The notes beneath the pieces are model-generated. The model was not told the origin of the DNA. It saw only the letters and a program-made list of their open reading frames with translations, and did not search any database. Position numbers and translations under genes: made by a program. 18,701 nt of DNA. Source: Cyclostephanos tholiformis (taxonomy: Eukaryota > Bacillariophyta > Thalassiosirophyceae > Thalassiosirales > Thalassiosiraceae). Below are positions 7,480 to 17,500 of this stretch, in pieces. The stretch is from NCBI GenBank assembly GCA_036939975.1, contig JALLPB010000478.1, forward strand, positions 1-18,701. The letters run 5' to 3'. Position 1 is the first letter of the stretch. Each line of letters starts with the position of its first letter.

Positions 7480-8659
7480 AGGAAAGAGAAAGTACTTGCT
7501 CCAGATATCAAGGTGGGGGAGTTCCAAATGTTCTTGAGTGCTCCCATTGCTTGAGTAGCAGCCGTCACATGGTGTTTGACATCTAAGTCATCACATAGGC
7601 TGAACGAAATGAAGGATCCTAGATAGACAGATCCATTGCTGGCTGTGATGGGCTTAATTTTCTCAAGCTCATCATACAGCATTCCTTCTTGATCTTGTTG
7701 CGTCCTCATCCATTCTCTTTGCAAGGCTGAGGTCACCAGTATTTTCATCTCCAATTGCATTGTTTGTGAAAATATCATCAGTGGCATGCAACAAAGGTAG
7801 GCATGAGTTAAAGAACCCTGGGGGTGGGGAAAAGACACATTCTATCTTCAATGGAGAGTTTCCTTGTCAGGTCCTTTTGTCATGTTGGCTTGAGAGGCAA
7901 AAATGAATGCTCCATCATTGATATAGCGGCATTGCAGATTTTTGATGGTGGAAAGTGAGCAAGACATATATTCCTTTGGAAGGTGGCTTCTCAATTTTAT
8001 TTTGCCATTTATTAATTTCTCTCCAACAACAGATCGTACAGTGCAGATGGTGATGCCAGCATTTTTCCATTCAATTTTAAGTGTTTTGGCGAATGTGGAC
8101 ATAATTAAGAGGAATAGAACTGGGGCCATATTATCACCTTTATGGACTCCAACTGGTTGGTGATTGGAGGAGCTCTTAGACTTCTTTATTTATTTTCAGG
8201 ACGACGATAAGGTCTTGGTACATGCATTCAACTGCTGAGACAAAGCGTGGTGGTGTGCCATATTTTTCAAGCAGATTCAGGATGAGGACATGATTGGCTG
8301 TGTTGTAGGCTTTGACAAGGTCAACAAATGCAACATATGATGGGAGACTATGATTTTTCTGCATAGTGAGAAGGGTTTTGAGGACAAATAGTCGGTCATG
8401 GCAGCCAAGTTCAGGAGTGCCACCGAATTGGAATCGAGTCCCGTTCTCATTGAGTAATCGAAATGTGCATCTGTTCATAATCGAGCTGAATATTTTTGAG
8501 CATATGCCCATTAGCATTATACCACGCCATTTGTTTGGGTCTGAAAGGTCACCGCTCTTTAGGACAGGGATGCATTGACTGCAATGCCGTGCCAAGGAAG
8601 AAGTCATTACAATGTTTGTAGATCATGCGGAGATTTGGGGGTGACATTGCTTTATTAGC
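7467..8659 (-). pseudogene. LINE reverse transcriptase, inactive
   Basis: Read in order on the minus strand: MSPPNLRMIYKHCNDFF (about 8645-8590), then after a frameshift near 8570 KSGDLSDPNKWRGIMLM, the classic block at the start of a LINE RT. RT motif A follows as AFVDLVKAYNTANH, keeping its Asp. After a frameshift near 8185 comes GVHKGDNMAPVLFLLIMS (motif B region), then the catalytic box at 7914-7925, which reads YIND where active enzymes have a YADD type, so one metal-binding Asp is lost. Downstream, beyond further frameshifts, are a TECVF-like segment, YDELEKIKPITASNGSVYLG and ISFSLCDDLDVKHHVTAATQ, typical of RT thumb and adjacent regions. The enzyme would copy element RNA at a nicked target; this copy cannot. 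Confidence 0.85.
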
Positions 8660-9368
8660 TTAACAGCTATGATTTCATATCTGCTACCATTTTTTTCAGG
8701 CTTCGTAAAAAATTAATATCGTCGCCAATTCATGTCTGCTCAAAAATCTGAATACATCAAAAATTACCTGAGCTTGTCAGCTACAACGCTCTTAACCCAC
8801 TTTTCCATGAAGCTTGTCACATCAATGAGCTGAGTAGAGAGTCTATTTCATGTTATGAAATCCTTGCAAATAACTAGCAAAAAATTACGATAAATGCTGA
8901 CTAAGCCTAGTTGTGTCTTGTGTTTTTTTGTCATGCTGATGACGATGACCATGGCATCAACCGGGACAATATGGCACAAGCACTCATCTCGTGGCGGCAT
9001 TTAGGGGCTTTGCACAAAGCCACCGATACTCTCCATCGATTGATGTGCTTCATGCCCTATTGCCTTGGTAGCATGGTTGTCAAAATCACCATTGAGTTTC
9101 TTACATGTTAGTACATTGTAAATAATAATGTAGTTAAATATTAATTAATTACTCTTTCAGTTATACAATTTAATTAAATTGCTTTGACCATGCCCTTGCC
9201 CAACCCCTCGTCCACATCACGTTTGCACTAGATGGGGTGTAAATACAATAATTGCATTGCTGGAGGGGGCAAAAGCTTGCCATGGTGGAGATGTTTGTGG
9301 TTGTGGTTGTGTTTTTTATTTTTTTCAGCTACGTGGTTGGAGTTTTTTGTTCCCGCCTGAACCTCCAT

Positions 9369-9392
9369 AGCTGTTAAGCTGCTAAGCTGTTA
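9369..9392. repeat. 8-bp tandem repeat, three copies (AGCTGTTA)
   Basis: AGCTGTTA, AGCTGCTA, AGCTGTTA in direct succession. The surrounding 15-mer CATAGCTGTTAAGCT (9366-9380) also occurs, inverted, at 8657-8671. Confidence 0.7.
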
Positions 9393-9494
9393 AGTTCACT
9401 TCTGTATTCATTCCTATCTATGTAGAGAAGGTGCAACAAACTGATTATATTAATTCCTACACATGTGTAAATTTTTTCAGTTTCATTTTTGGAT

Positions 9495-9555
9495 GGGTGT
9501 GAAGCATTTTCATTTCTCACAATTTTTATGCGAGAAATGAAAATGCTTTGCACCC
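9495..9555 (+). repeat. Long inverted repeat: 24-bp stem, 13-base loop
   Basis: Left arm 9495-9518 (starts GGGTGTGAAGC, ends CATTTCTC) pairs with right arm 9532-9555 (starts GAGAAATG, ends TTTGCACCC) around a loop at 9519-9531. The only two departures from perfect complementarity, at 9500-9550 and 9501-9549, are G with T, so a plus-strand RNA would pair along all 24 positions with two G-U wobbles; a minus-strand RNA would have A-C mismatches. It could be a structured RNA, a small-RNA precursor or the remnant of a MITE. No target duplication is evident. Confidence 0.8.
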
Positions 9556-9903
9556 GTACAAAGCTAGCCTGACTATTTCAGATAGTGCAACTACAAATTA
9601 CTTTTATGTTTTTTTCTTAAGTATATTTTTTCTAAGTCTACTCTATCTGCAGTACAATTTGATTCTATTTACCAAGAAATGCCAAATTAGCTAGAGATAT
9701 ATCTACCATGTGCATAGGACTACATAATGGGAAAAAGGAAAATGAAAGAAAATTGAATTAAAAACATAATAATTTCTTCATTTTCATGTATCACAGTGAT
9801 TTCTCTTTTCACAAAATAAGAAAAATCATTGCTCAATGCTGCATTGGCAGTGTATTGTGCTGAATTTTCAAAGAAGCAGAGTTCCAACCCCAGTCTTTAA
9901 AAA

Positions 9904-11032
9904 ATGGTTCACTGCCATATACTTGGCAGCAGAAAGAAGGCCACCTTGAAATCAACATCAACAACTGTGTTGGCATCATCCGCGTCATTGTCATCGGAAT
10001 CCATCAGTGTCATTGGCTGTTGGTGTCATCATGAAAGCAACAGCCAGTGAATAAATTAATTGATCACCACTCATGGATCCAAATTTTGCTGTCATGGCCA
10101 CAACAAAAACATTATTCTGCCACCGCCCCTGAAAAAGAAAACAAACTCATGACAATGAAGAAAAAGCAGGATGTGTGCATCGATGGTGTAATGCAGCAGA
10201 AAGATCTGTATAAGACAGCGCAACAGGCAGGCACAAAAGGATCCAACAGCCGGGAGAAGGTCCTACTTGTTTTTGTTTAAGTGAATGATGGAGAAAATAA
10301 GATAATTCTGCAGCATCTACTGCAAATTTTGATGAAACATTCTTATCACTTAATCAAAGGTGATTATGAGGGGAGGACAGCTTACAAGGGGAGGGCGGCC
10401 AAAGATGTCATGGTTGGCAACCACAAAACTTGCACTGATCAAGAAGACTCAGGTACACTAGTGATGGAGGAGCACTCTCTTGAGCGCTATTCTGTTGTCA
10501 ATCGGGTTGGCTTGTGGAAAAAGTTCACAGTAATGGGGGGTCAGCCTTTGACAGATGATGATTTCTATATGTAGAGAGTATGGATTGTACAAGAAAGAGA
10601 TGAAGAGGCTGATGATAGAGAAAATTGGTGTCTGCAGATGATGATGATAGAAGCAAAGGCAAAAATGGTATTGGAGAAGGGGTTGGCATCTGCAGGGGCA
10701 GCAAGCAAAGAGTGGACTATGCTGGATTTGAATGCCTATTAGCATACTACTGCATGAAGAAGTTGGATTCAATCAGCATGGAGGATTAGATTGCAAAATG
10801 GGAGGATATCTGCCGAAAGGATTCGCATCTGCCGCCAGATGAGAGGTGGACAGATGAGGATGAGAATGCATTGAAGGAGGTCAAGGATAAACTTGGCAAT
10901 TGGGGACACTACGCTTGGGCATTTGCAGCAGAAAACAGAAAAAAGAGAGTTTTCATTGAAATGGCAAGGAAGTTCACAGAAAAGGAATGGGTGGCGTTTG
11001 CAGCTGCCAGAGGAGGCCTGGATGATAGCTAG
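9904..11032 (+). pseudogene. Decayed plus-strand gene of unknown family
   Basis: The core is one plus frame from 10047 to about 10715 with only two stops (TAA 10278-10280, TAG 10572-10574), then a frameshift into a second frame that reads about 105 codons to TAG 11030-11032 with one internal TAG at 10787-10789. Residues include HLIKGDYEGRTAYKGRAAKD, DDRENWCLQMMMIEAKAKMV, FECLLAYYCMKKLDS and, best preserved, LPPDERWTDEDENALKEVKD, GNWGHYAWAFAAENRKKRVF and MARKFTEKEWVAFAAARGGL. The C-terminal half is highly charged and probably helical. A short Ser/Thr-rich frame from ATG 9904 to TGA 10050 may be its N-terminal part. I do not know the family; it is convergent with the ATG2 gene. The nonsense codons mark it as dead unless introns explain them, and I saw no clean splice borders. 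Confidence 0.5.
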
Positions 11033-11510
11033 GTAATGCCACAGCGGAAGATGGGGAGGGAGAGGCAGTAGGGCATATAATGAGATTAGTTTAATTGTTG
11101 TGTTAAACTCAAGAAGGGGACTATCGTCCGCCTGTGGATAGGGCCACCATAGTTACTCTACTGGGATTTTGACCAAACCAAGTCATCGGCGCTGCCTTTG
11201 ACTTAAGTTTCATGCCCAAAGAGAAACTCACGAAGAGCTGCGCCGTCATTGCCATTGCTTTATGCTGCCGTCTGCCCACGACAATTCGCGGCTATTCGAG
11301 CTAATTTGACAAACGTCTTTTTGTGTCACCTTGGGTTGTTCAGGCAGAGCTCTGTACCATTCCGTTGACGTTGATAAAGAGATTCCATAGTGGGAGCCCG
11401 CTCTTCAACGAGCTGGTCGGACAATTGGCCTGCTTTCGATCAGCATCCTAGGGCCTCGTCTGCTAACAAAATTCCAGTCGGTCAAATTAAGCCAACAAGG
11501 ACACAGCACA
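11033..11510. other. Convergent intergenic region / ATG2 3' flank
   Basis: About 480 bases between the end of the plus-strand relic and the ATG2 stop. It should hold the 3' untranslated region of ATG2 (minus strand). No RNA gene or reading frame with features was found. Composition near 11200-11510 is balanced, like the 3' half of ATG2 rather than the AT-rich relic zone. Confidence 0.5.
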
Positions 11511-14500
11511 TCAGTCGTAATTTAAGCCTCGTAAACTTTCTTCTTCTTCTCTCCGAAGATCTGGACGGAGTTGATTCCTTAGACCGAGCAAAGTGTATGA
11601 CAAAGCCTCGGAAGCGCCAGCTATAGGACACAATACTCCTACTGGTAAACCCCTGCATACGCTGCGGGCAGCGCCTCCCGCCCCACTGTTATAATATTCG
11701 CGCAATGGCACAGTAACAATGTTATAGTTCGCCTCTCTCAACCCCCTCGCAACACTTTCGTATGCATGGCTAGAAGCCTCGCCTGCATGACGTGGGGTAC
11801 GTCTCGGTCGGCGAGGCGCAGATGCTAGTGCTTTGCTGTTTAATTGGTTGGCTGCAAAACGAGTCAGCTTAGCTGCCGTCGACAAGGCCTCCAACGCGAC
11901 CTTGCCAGCAAAATTGGTAGTGCCACCGACGACCCCCCTGAAATAATCAGTAATATTCCCTTCTGGAATCACAAGGACCATCACTAGATCAGCCAGGGGG
12001 TCCCCCAGATTGCAAAAAGGTTGAAATGGAGACGCCCTTGTGAAGAACTTGTGAGCTTGCGTCGAGCAAATATCTTCTAGCCAACGACTTGCAAGTTCGC
12101 TGAATACAGGACCCCAGCCTGTGAGGTCCTGCATTTCAGCTGACTGAAGAGTGAGGATCATTTCTTCCAGTGGGCATAAATTCAAAAGCTCGATGTAATG
12201 ACCTTCACGGAAAGAGTCAATATCCATGGTCTCGGGCTGGTAGTCCACTTTGAGTTTAAGCGGTCTCACTTTGAAAGACTCGAAAAATATGTCTATCATC
12301 CCATCATCTGAAACAACACCATCCTCGACGGCATTGATTTGATTATCTTCTCCTTCCGCTTCGGATGGACCCCTGAAAAAGTTTCGAATGAATAGCAGGG
12401 AATTCTGATTCAAGTAGCATCGGAGGGGGAGGAGCTCCAGTGTGCCTCGACTTTCGTCACTCATTAATTTTCCATCAGAAGACAATCGGAGCGTTGGGTG
12501 CTTTGTTATCATTTTTAGCATGATCATGCCATCACTGTCATCCCTAGGATGCTCGGTTTCGTTGATCCACTCACCAATCATTTTGAGCGGATCCCCCATG
12601 CTTATAGTTTCCGCTACGAAGAAATCTGACACCGAAAGATCAAGACAAGATGCAAGCCTATGCTCTTTGCATTCAGAGAAAGAGTCATTCTTGATCTTTA
12701 ATCCACTCAACGATATTTGAAAGTATTTGTGGGCATTCCGTCGTAACTTGTGTTGAGCGAGATCACGCTGTAATATCTTATTCCTCTCTTCTGGTAGCGG
12801 TACGGCATCGAAGGTACTAGACGATCCACCCTCGACGAGACTGCTCAGGAGAACTTTTTTGCGATCTTTCGGTTTGTCTTCACGTTGATGAAACTGAGGT
12901 GCATCATTTACCCAGTCGAAGCCATCGAAAAATCGAAACGCAATCGAGCCATCCTTTACAATAATTCGCATCTCAATTTTGGGTGCGACTTCAGTTCCTG
13001 TCAATTTTGCCGTATCTACTTGGCTACCTCCAGAAAATGGATCAAGAATAGGCTTTACTGGTACGTGCTGGGGGAAAATCTTCACAGCTGATGATCGAGT
13101 GGATATTGGAGCAGAGTTGCAGTTGGAACTGGCAGTTGGATGCGAATTGCAGATGATCCATTCGGCTGATTCGTGTCTCTCTCGGGGTAAGCTGGAGTGG
13201 TGCATGAAACCATGCTCAATGGTCGCCCAGTCATCATTATTAGGGGTCTGCACGTCTATTTCTTCTTTTCGTGTTACCATCATTAATTGGTCCAACTCTT
13301 GGCTTTGATTCAATGCCTGACGACTGGTGTCGATTGTGTAGTAGTTTTGGAAGAGCAAAGTCTTTGTCAGGTCTAACAATTCGATGTCATCATAACATTG
13401 TTGTTCATCGATAGGTGACGGAGATTCTATGTCGATCGTGCGTGATACCGCTGAGCAATTGATATTATTAGGCAAGGCGACTGTTTCCGTCGTAGAGATT
13501 ATTTCATTTTTCGACTGCGAATCAGACGAAGCCTGCTGTTCAAGAGGGAGCAAAAATTCGTTCAATACAAAAGATACTTCAGTTTGAGTTTCAGACGACT
13601 CTTTCAGCTTCGCCAACTCTTCTGCCGAAAGTGCAGTTGCCTTTATGAACCATTCGTTGTAGGTCTGAATTAAACAGAAAAACGAATCGTGACAAGCATA
13701 GACTGACAGCTTTCCCAGCACCAACACAACCGTAGTAGAAGGATCCTTGCGTCGAGAGTCGTTGTCCAACTTTGAGATGGTTGCATCAACTTTATCCAGA
13801 ACAACCACATTGACGAAGTCCATCCTGCATAGCCCATCGTCCAGACCAACTATATTTCTATCCGAGAGACACTTTGCATTTTCAGGCACGCAGAGGTCTT
13901 CCTTTTTGAAATGTCTATGGGCACGAGAAAGTCGGGCATTTTCTTCGTTATAGCAGTGGCGATAATTGCATATGTGCAAACGCAGGTCAGACAAGGAGAA
14001 CTTGTAAGCCTGAATCATTGCAGACGGCATGACTATATTTGAGGAGAACCGAATCTCTCCCATTCTGAGAATAATTCTAGACGGATTAATAAATGAAAGT
14101 GGAGTTGTGTAGTCCACATTGCAATCGCTCAGATTGACGAAAAGATCAATCATCGATGGCCGCGAATCAGCGCTGACATAGTCTTCTCGCCCAACGTTAT
14201 CCTTGTCTGAAGCAGTCACTTTTGATTCCCCATTTATCAATGTGAATATGTTTTGTAGCCACAGTGATTTCGTGATGTAGCGGTAAGTCATGTCGTAAAT
14301 GTTGACGTGAATGCTCATTTCGCCGCACTCGTCGTCGCCGCGTAAAAGAAGGTCCACGAGTAACGCAGGCGTTTCCGGCGATAGCGACTGGCAAATTTTC
14401 TGTCTAAATACTATTGCCCTAGCCAATGATGATGGACTTTTAGAAAAACGTTGGCGTACCCGCTTGCATTTTTCGTGGCACGATGTTGGGAAATCAATTC

Positions 14501-17500
14501 TATGGTGGACATCTTGAGATGGAAAAAAATCGGACAATTCATACAGCGTCACATCGTGACTGAGGAAACGAACGTTCCTAACTCCAGAACTACCAATCAA
14601 CGTGTGTACCTGCAATCTGTCCATAATGAGACTATACGAGTTAGCCTCACTCGGACGAGAGCCATGGAGGACAACCGATATTTGGCCCACATTAACAGCG
14701 AGACCAAGCCAACAATTGTGCCTCGAGTATTGGCCTTTGGCATCGCTCACTTCTGATTTGTCGTCATCACTGGACTTAGAGAAAAAACTTGATAATGCGA
14801 TAGTAAGTTCGCGTCTCTCGCATGGAGTAGAGTCAAAGAAAATATTGGGTACGTTGATCGATAGTGCACCTTCAGCTTCGGCGGCTTCGGACGACAAGAC
14901 ATATTGAGGGTCCGATGATTGGATTCCGCGCGCACCATTGACCACGTCGTCATTGAAGTCGTCTACTTCATCGTCGTCTGATTCGTCCCTTTCTTGCCGC
15001 GCTTTAGTGGACGAGAGAGGCAGAATTATCGGGAAGGAGCTATTCAACCTTGAGTTCTGGGTCTCGTTAGAATACGATATTGAAATCGACGATTCGTTCA
15101 CTTCATCCCCCGTGAATACTACGATGTCGGCTCTGCGAGGAATGAGGGAGGCGAGTTTTATATTCCTCCTTCTCCTCTCGATTTCAATGCCACCGGCAAA
15201 GAGAATCATGTGACTGCACGACATGGCTGCCTTGGACTCCTTCGAAGTCAAATTTGTATTATCGTCAACGATTCCTTTATGCGATAACTCGAAAGTAACA
15301 TTATCAAGCTCTAGGCCGAGGCAAAAGAACTTTCTCCCGCCCGATCCGTGATCCCTATAACCATGTCTCTGAAAAAGTGGGCACGATGTCGCGTTTTTCG
15401 GTTTGTGCTCCGGATCTCGTTGACACGGGACCACCAATACGATCGAACCACAGGATACATGTAGTTGCACGTCCCTTAGTTTGCCGCGATGCCCTCCTTC
15501 TACATCTCCTTCTAAATCTGTAAAATCGGACCGATGAGGCAGTTGCGCCAAAACTTCGGAAAGACGCCGAAGGGCTCGTTCTTGATAAGTGATTTCGAAG
15601 GGTTGTATGGTCACGTCCACTCGACAGCATGCATTGTCTCGGACCTTGTCCGCCACGTCGGAGAATTCGGCCATCAACGACAGGCAGGGTGGGCTTGAAA
15701 CGAGCAACCCCCCAACCCCACGACTACCGCAGTCGTCTGACTCGTCGAAGAAGCGAAATACGGGCTCGGTTTGACCGTCCATCGATTGGCATTCAACGTC
15801 GAAATGGGACATGCAACAGTTCAGCTTGGATTCGCCGTTGGAGCGAAATACGATCACCCTCATGTCGCCTATCGAGAGCAGTATGTGCTCCGGTCGACTA
15901 GTATTCCAATCCGACCCGGGCATCGTGCGGTTGGCGTCGTCGTGATCGTCTGTCGTGAACGATTTGACTCGCACGTTAACAGTGAACTCCGGTAATCCGA
16001 GCTCGATCTTCGTCTGTTTCATGAAGACGCGGCGACCATCGCCTCCTCTGCCCCTCCGACGTCCTCCTCCCAACCCCCCGGCCGCAACGCCCCCCTCCCC
16101 CCCATCGATCATCGAACAGTAGTAACCGACCGAGTGATCGTTTGCGTCGAAGAACGCATCGAATGATATGCCCTCTCCGTTCCGATCAAAATTACAGTCG
16201 TCATCGCCGCCGCCGTCGCGCATGTCGTCGAACGATGGTATCAGCAGACCACCCCGAAGTTCGCGCGTGCGGGCGAGGTGCCTCGCTTCCGTATACTGCC
16301 TCATGATACGATCGTATGCTTCCCTATTGAATTCATCCGCGAGCACGTATTCGGGCACCGTCGTTGTTCCCGGGACATCGTTGCCATTGCACCTGACGTT
16401 CCTCTCCCTCTCCTCATTCTTACGAGATGCACCACCTATATCGTCGTCGCCATCCTCCCACCGCGCGTCGACGAAGTCATCGACCGCTCCATCGTCCCCA
16501 TCAACGTCCGCGGGTCCTTTCCCCGTCATGGCATCGGCGATTTCGATAAGCCGAATCGCGGAACGCAGGTCGACGTCGACGGATACCCCCCCGCCGAATG
16601 TTACCTCCACGTCCTGCCTCCCCGACGACCCCTCCGATGATGATGACGACGACAAAGTCGGTGCGTCCCTTTCCCCGGACCGCCGCCTCCTCTGGTAAGC
16701 GCGAAAGCGCAACTCCCCCCCGCCGTCGCATCGCAGGACGGACATGGGGAAGGAGGGGGACCGCCCGATCGATCCTTCCCCCGCGTCGCCCGTGACCACG
16801 GTTATCCCCCCCCAATCCAACGCCTTGGAAACGACCAACCTTTCCCCATTTATCACCTCGTCCATCCCCCTCCCACCCGTATCGTTTTTAGTCGTCGTCG
16901 TAAACGTCGTCATCGCGTCGTAATAACGGGCGGAGTCGAGATGCAGATCGACCCAACGACACGATGCCGGAGGATCGTCGTCGTAATCATCATTGTCGCG
17001 ATAACGACGACGATCATCGCATACCACGCGTATCGATACGTCGACGACGTTGATCGATAATCGCAGCGACTTCAACGCCGCGTCCACGAGCGACGAGAAG
17101 AATCCGGTGGCAGCAGGTGCCGGAGCCGCCTCGGGATCGTATTCGTCGTCGTCGTCGTCGTCGTCGTATTCGCCGTCGCCATCCTCATCAACGCGGTCGC
17201 AATCTCTCGATCTCGCACGGACCCGACGTCGCGTCGTCCTCCTCCTCCTCCTCATCCTCCTCGTACTCGCCATCTCGCCCGGGCGTAGCGCGATTTCCAG
17301 GCCGTCGATATCGACGTGCGCCATGAGCGCCATGCCCCAACCATCATCGTCCCCTCCGTCGTTCGCGGCGACGTCGTCGTCGTCGTCCCCCCCCCTCCCC
17401 CCGTCGTCGATGTCGACGTTTTTCCCGCCGCCGCGCGTAGTACGCGTCGTCGGAATAATGCCCCCCCCGAACGCCCCCCGGAGGAATGCGAGCGTCGCCC

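Larger units (their letters stand above)
6642..8659 (-). mobile_element. Non-LTR (LINE-type) retrotransposon relic, RT plus J domain
   Basis: About 2 kb of minus-strand sequence whose frames align end to end with the layout of a LINE polyprotein: a reverse transcriptase (8659 to about 7440), a C-terminal region (about 7479 to 6953) and a DnaJ-type J domain (6836-6642). The element is truncated at 8659 (TAA at 8660-8662 upstream; no endonuclease domain) and broken by at least four frameshifts and several TGA codons. No poly(A) tail or target-site duplication was found. All parts share orientation and spacing, which supports a single element rather than separate insertions. The three parts are described separately below. 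Confidence 0.8.
8660..9903. other. AT-rich non-coding stretch with a strong hairpin and small repeats
   Basis: No recognised gene. A frame at about 8911-9111 on the plus strand (66 residues, HADDDDHG near its start) and the reverse frame over the same bases are both open in part, but neither shows a family motif. Contents: a 15-base inverted repeat (8657-8671 with 9366-9380), three 8-base repeats (9369-9392) and a 24-bp-stem hairpin (9495-9555). The rest is AT-rich filler. Confidence 0.5.

Noticed and set aside
8911..9111. A 66-codon plus-strand frame
   Set aside because: No family feature, no extension on either side, and the opposite strand is equally open.
10458..10772. A 104-codon minus-strand frame
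   Set aside because: Cys/His-rich chance frame opposite the more coherent plus-strand relic.
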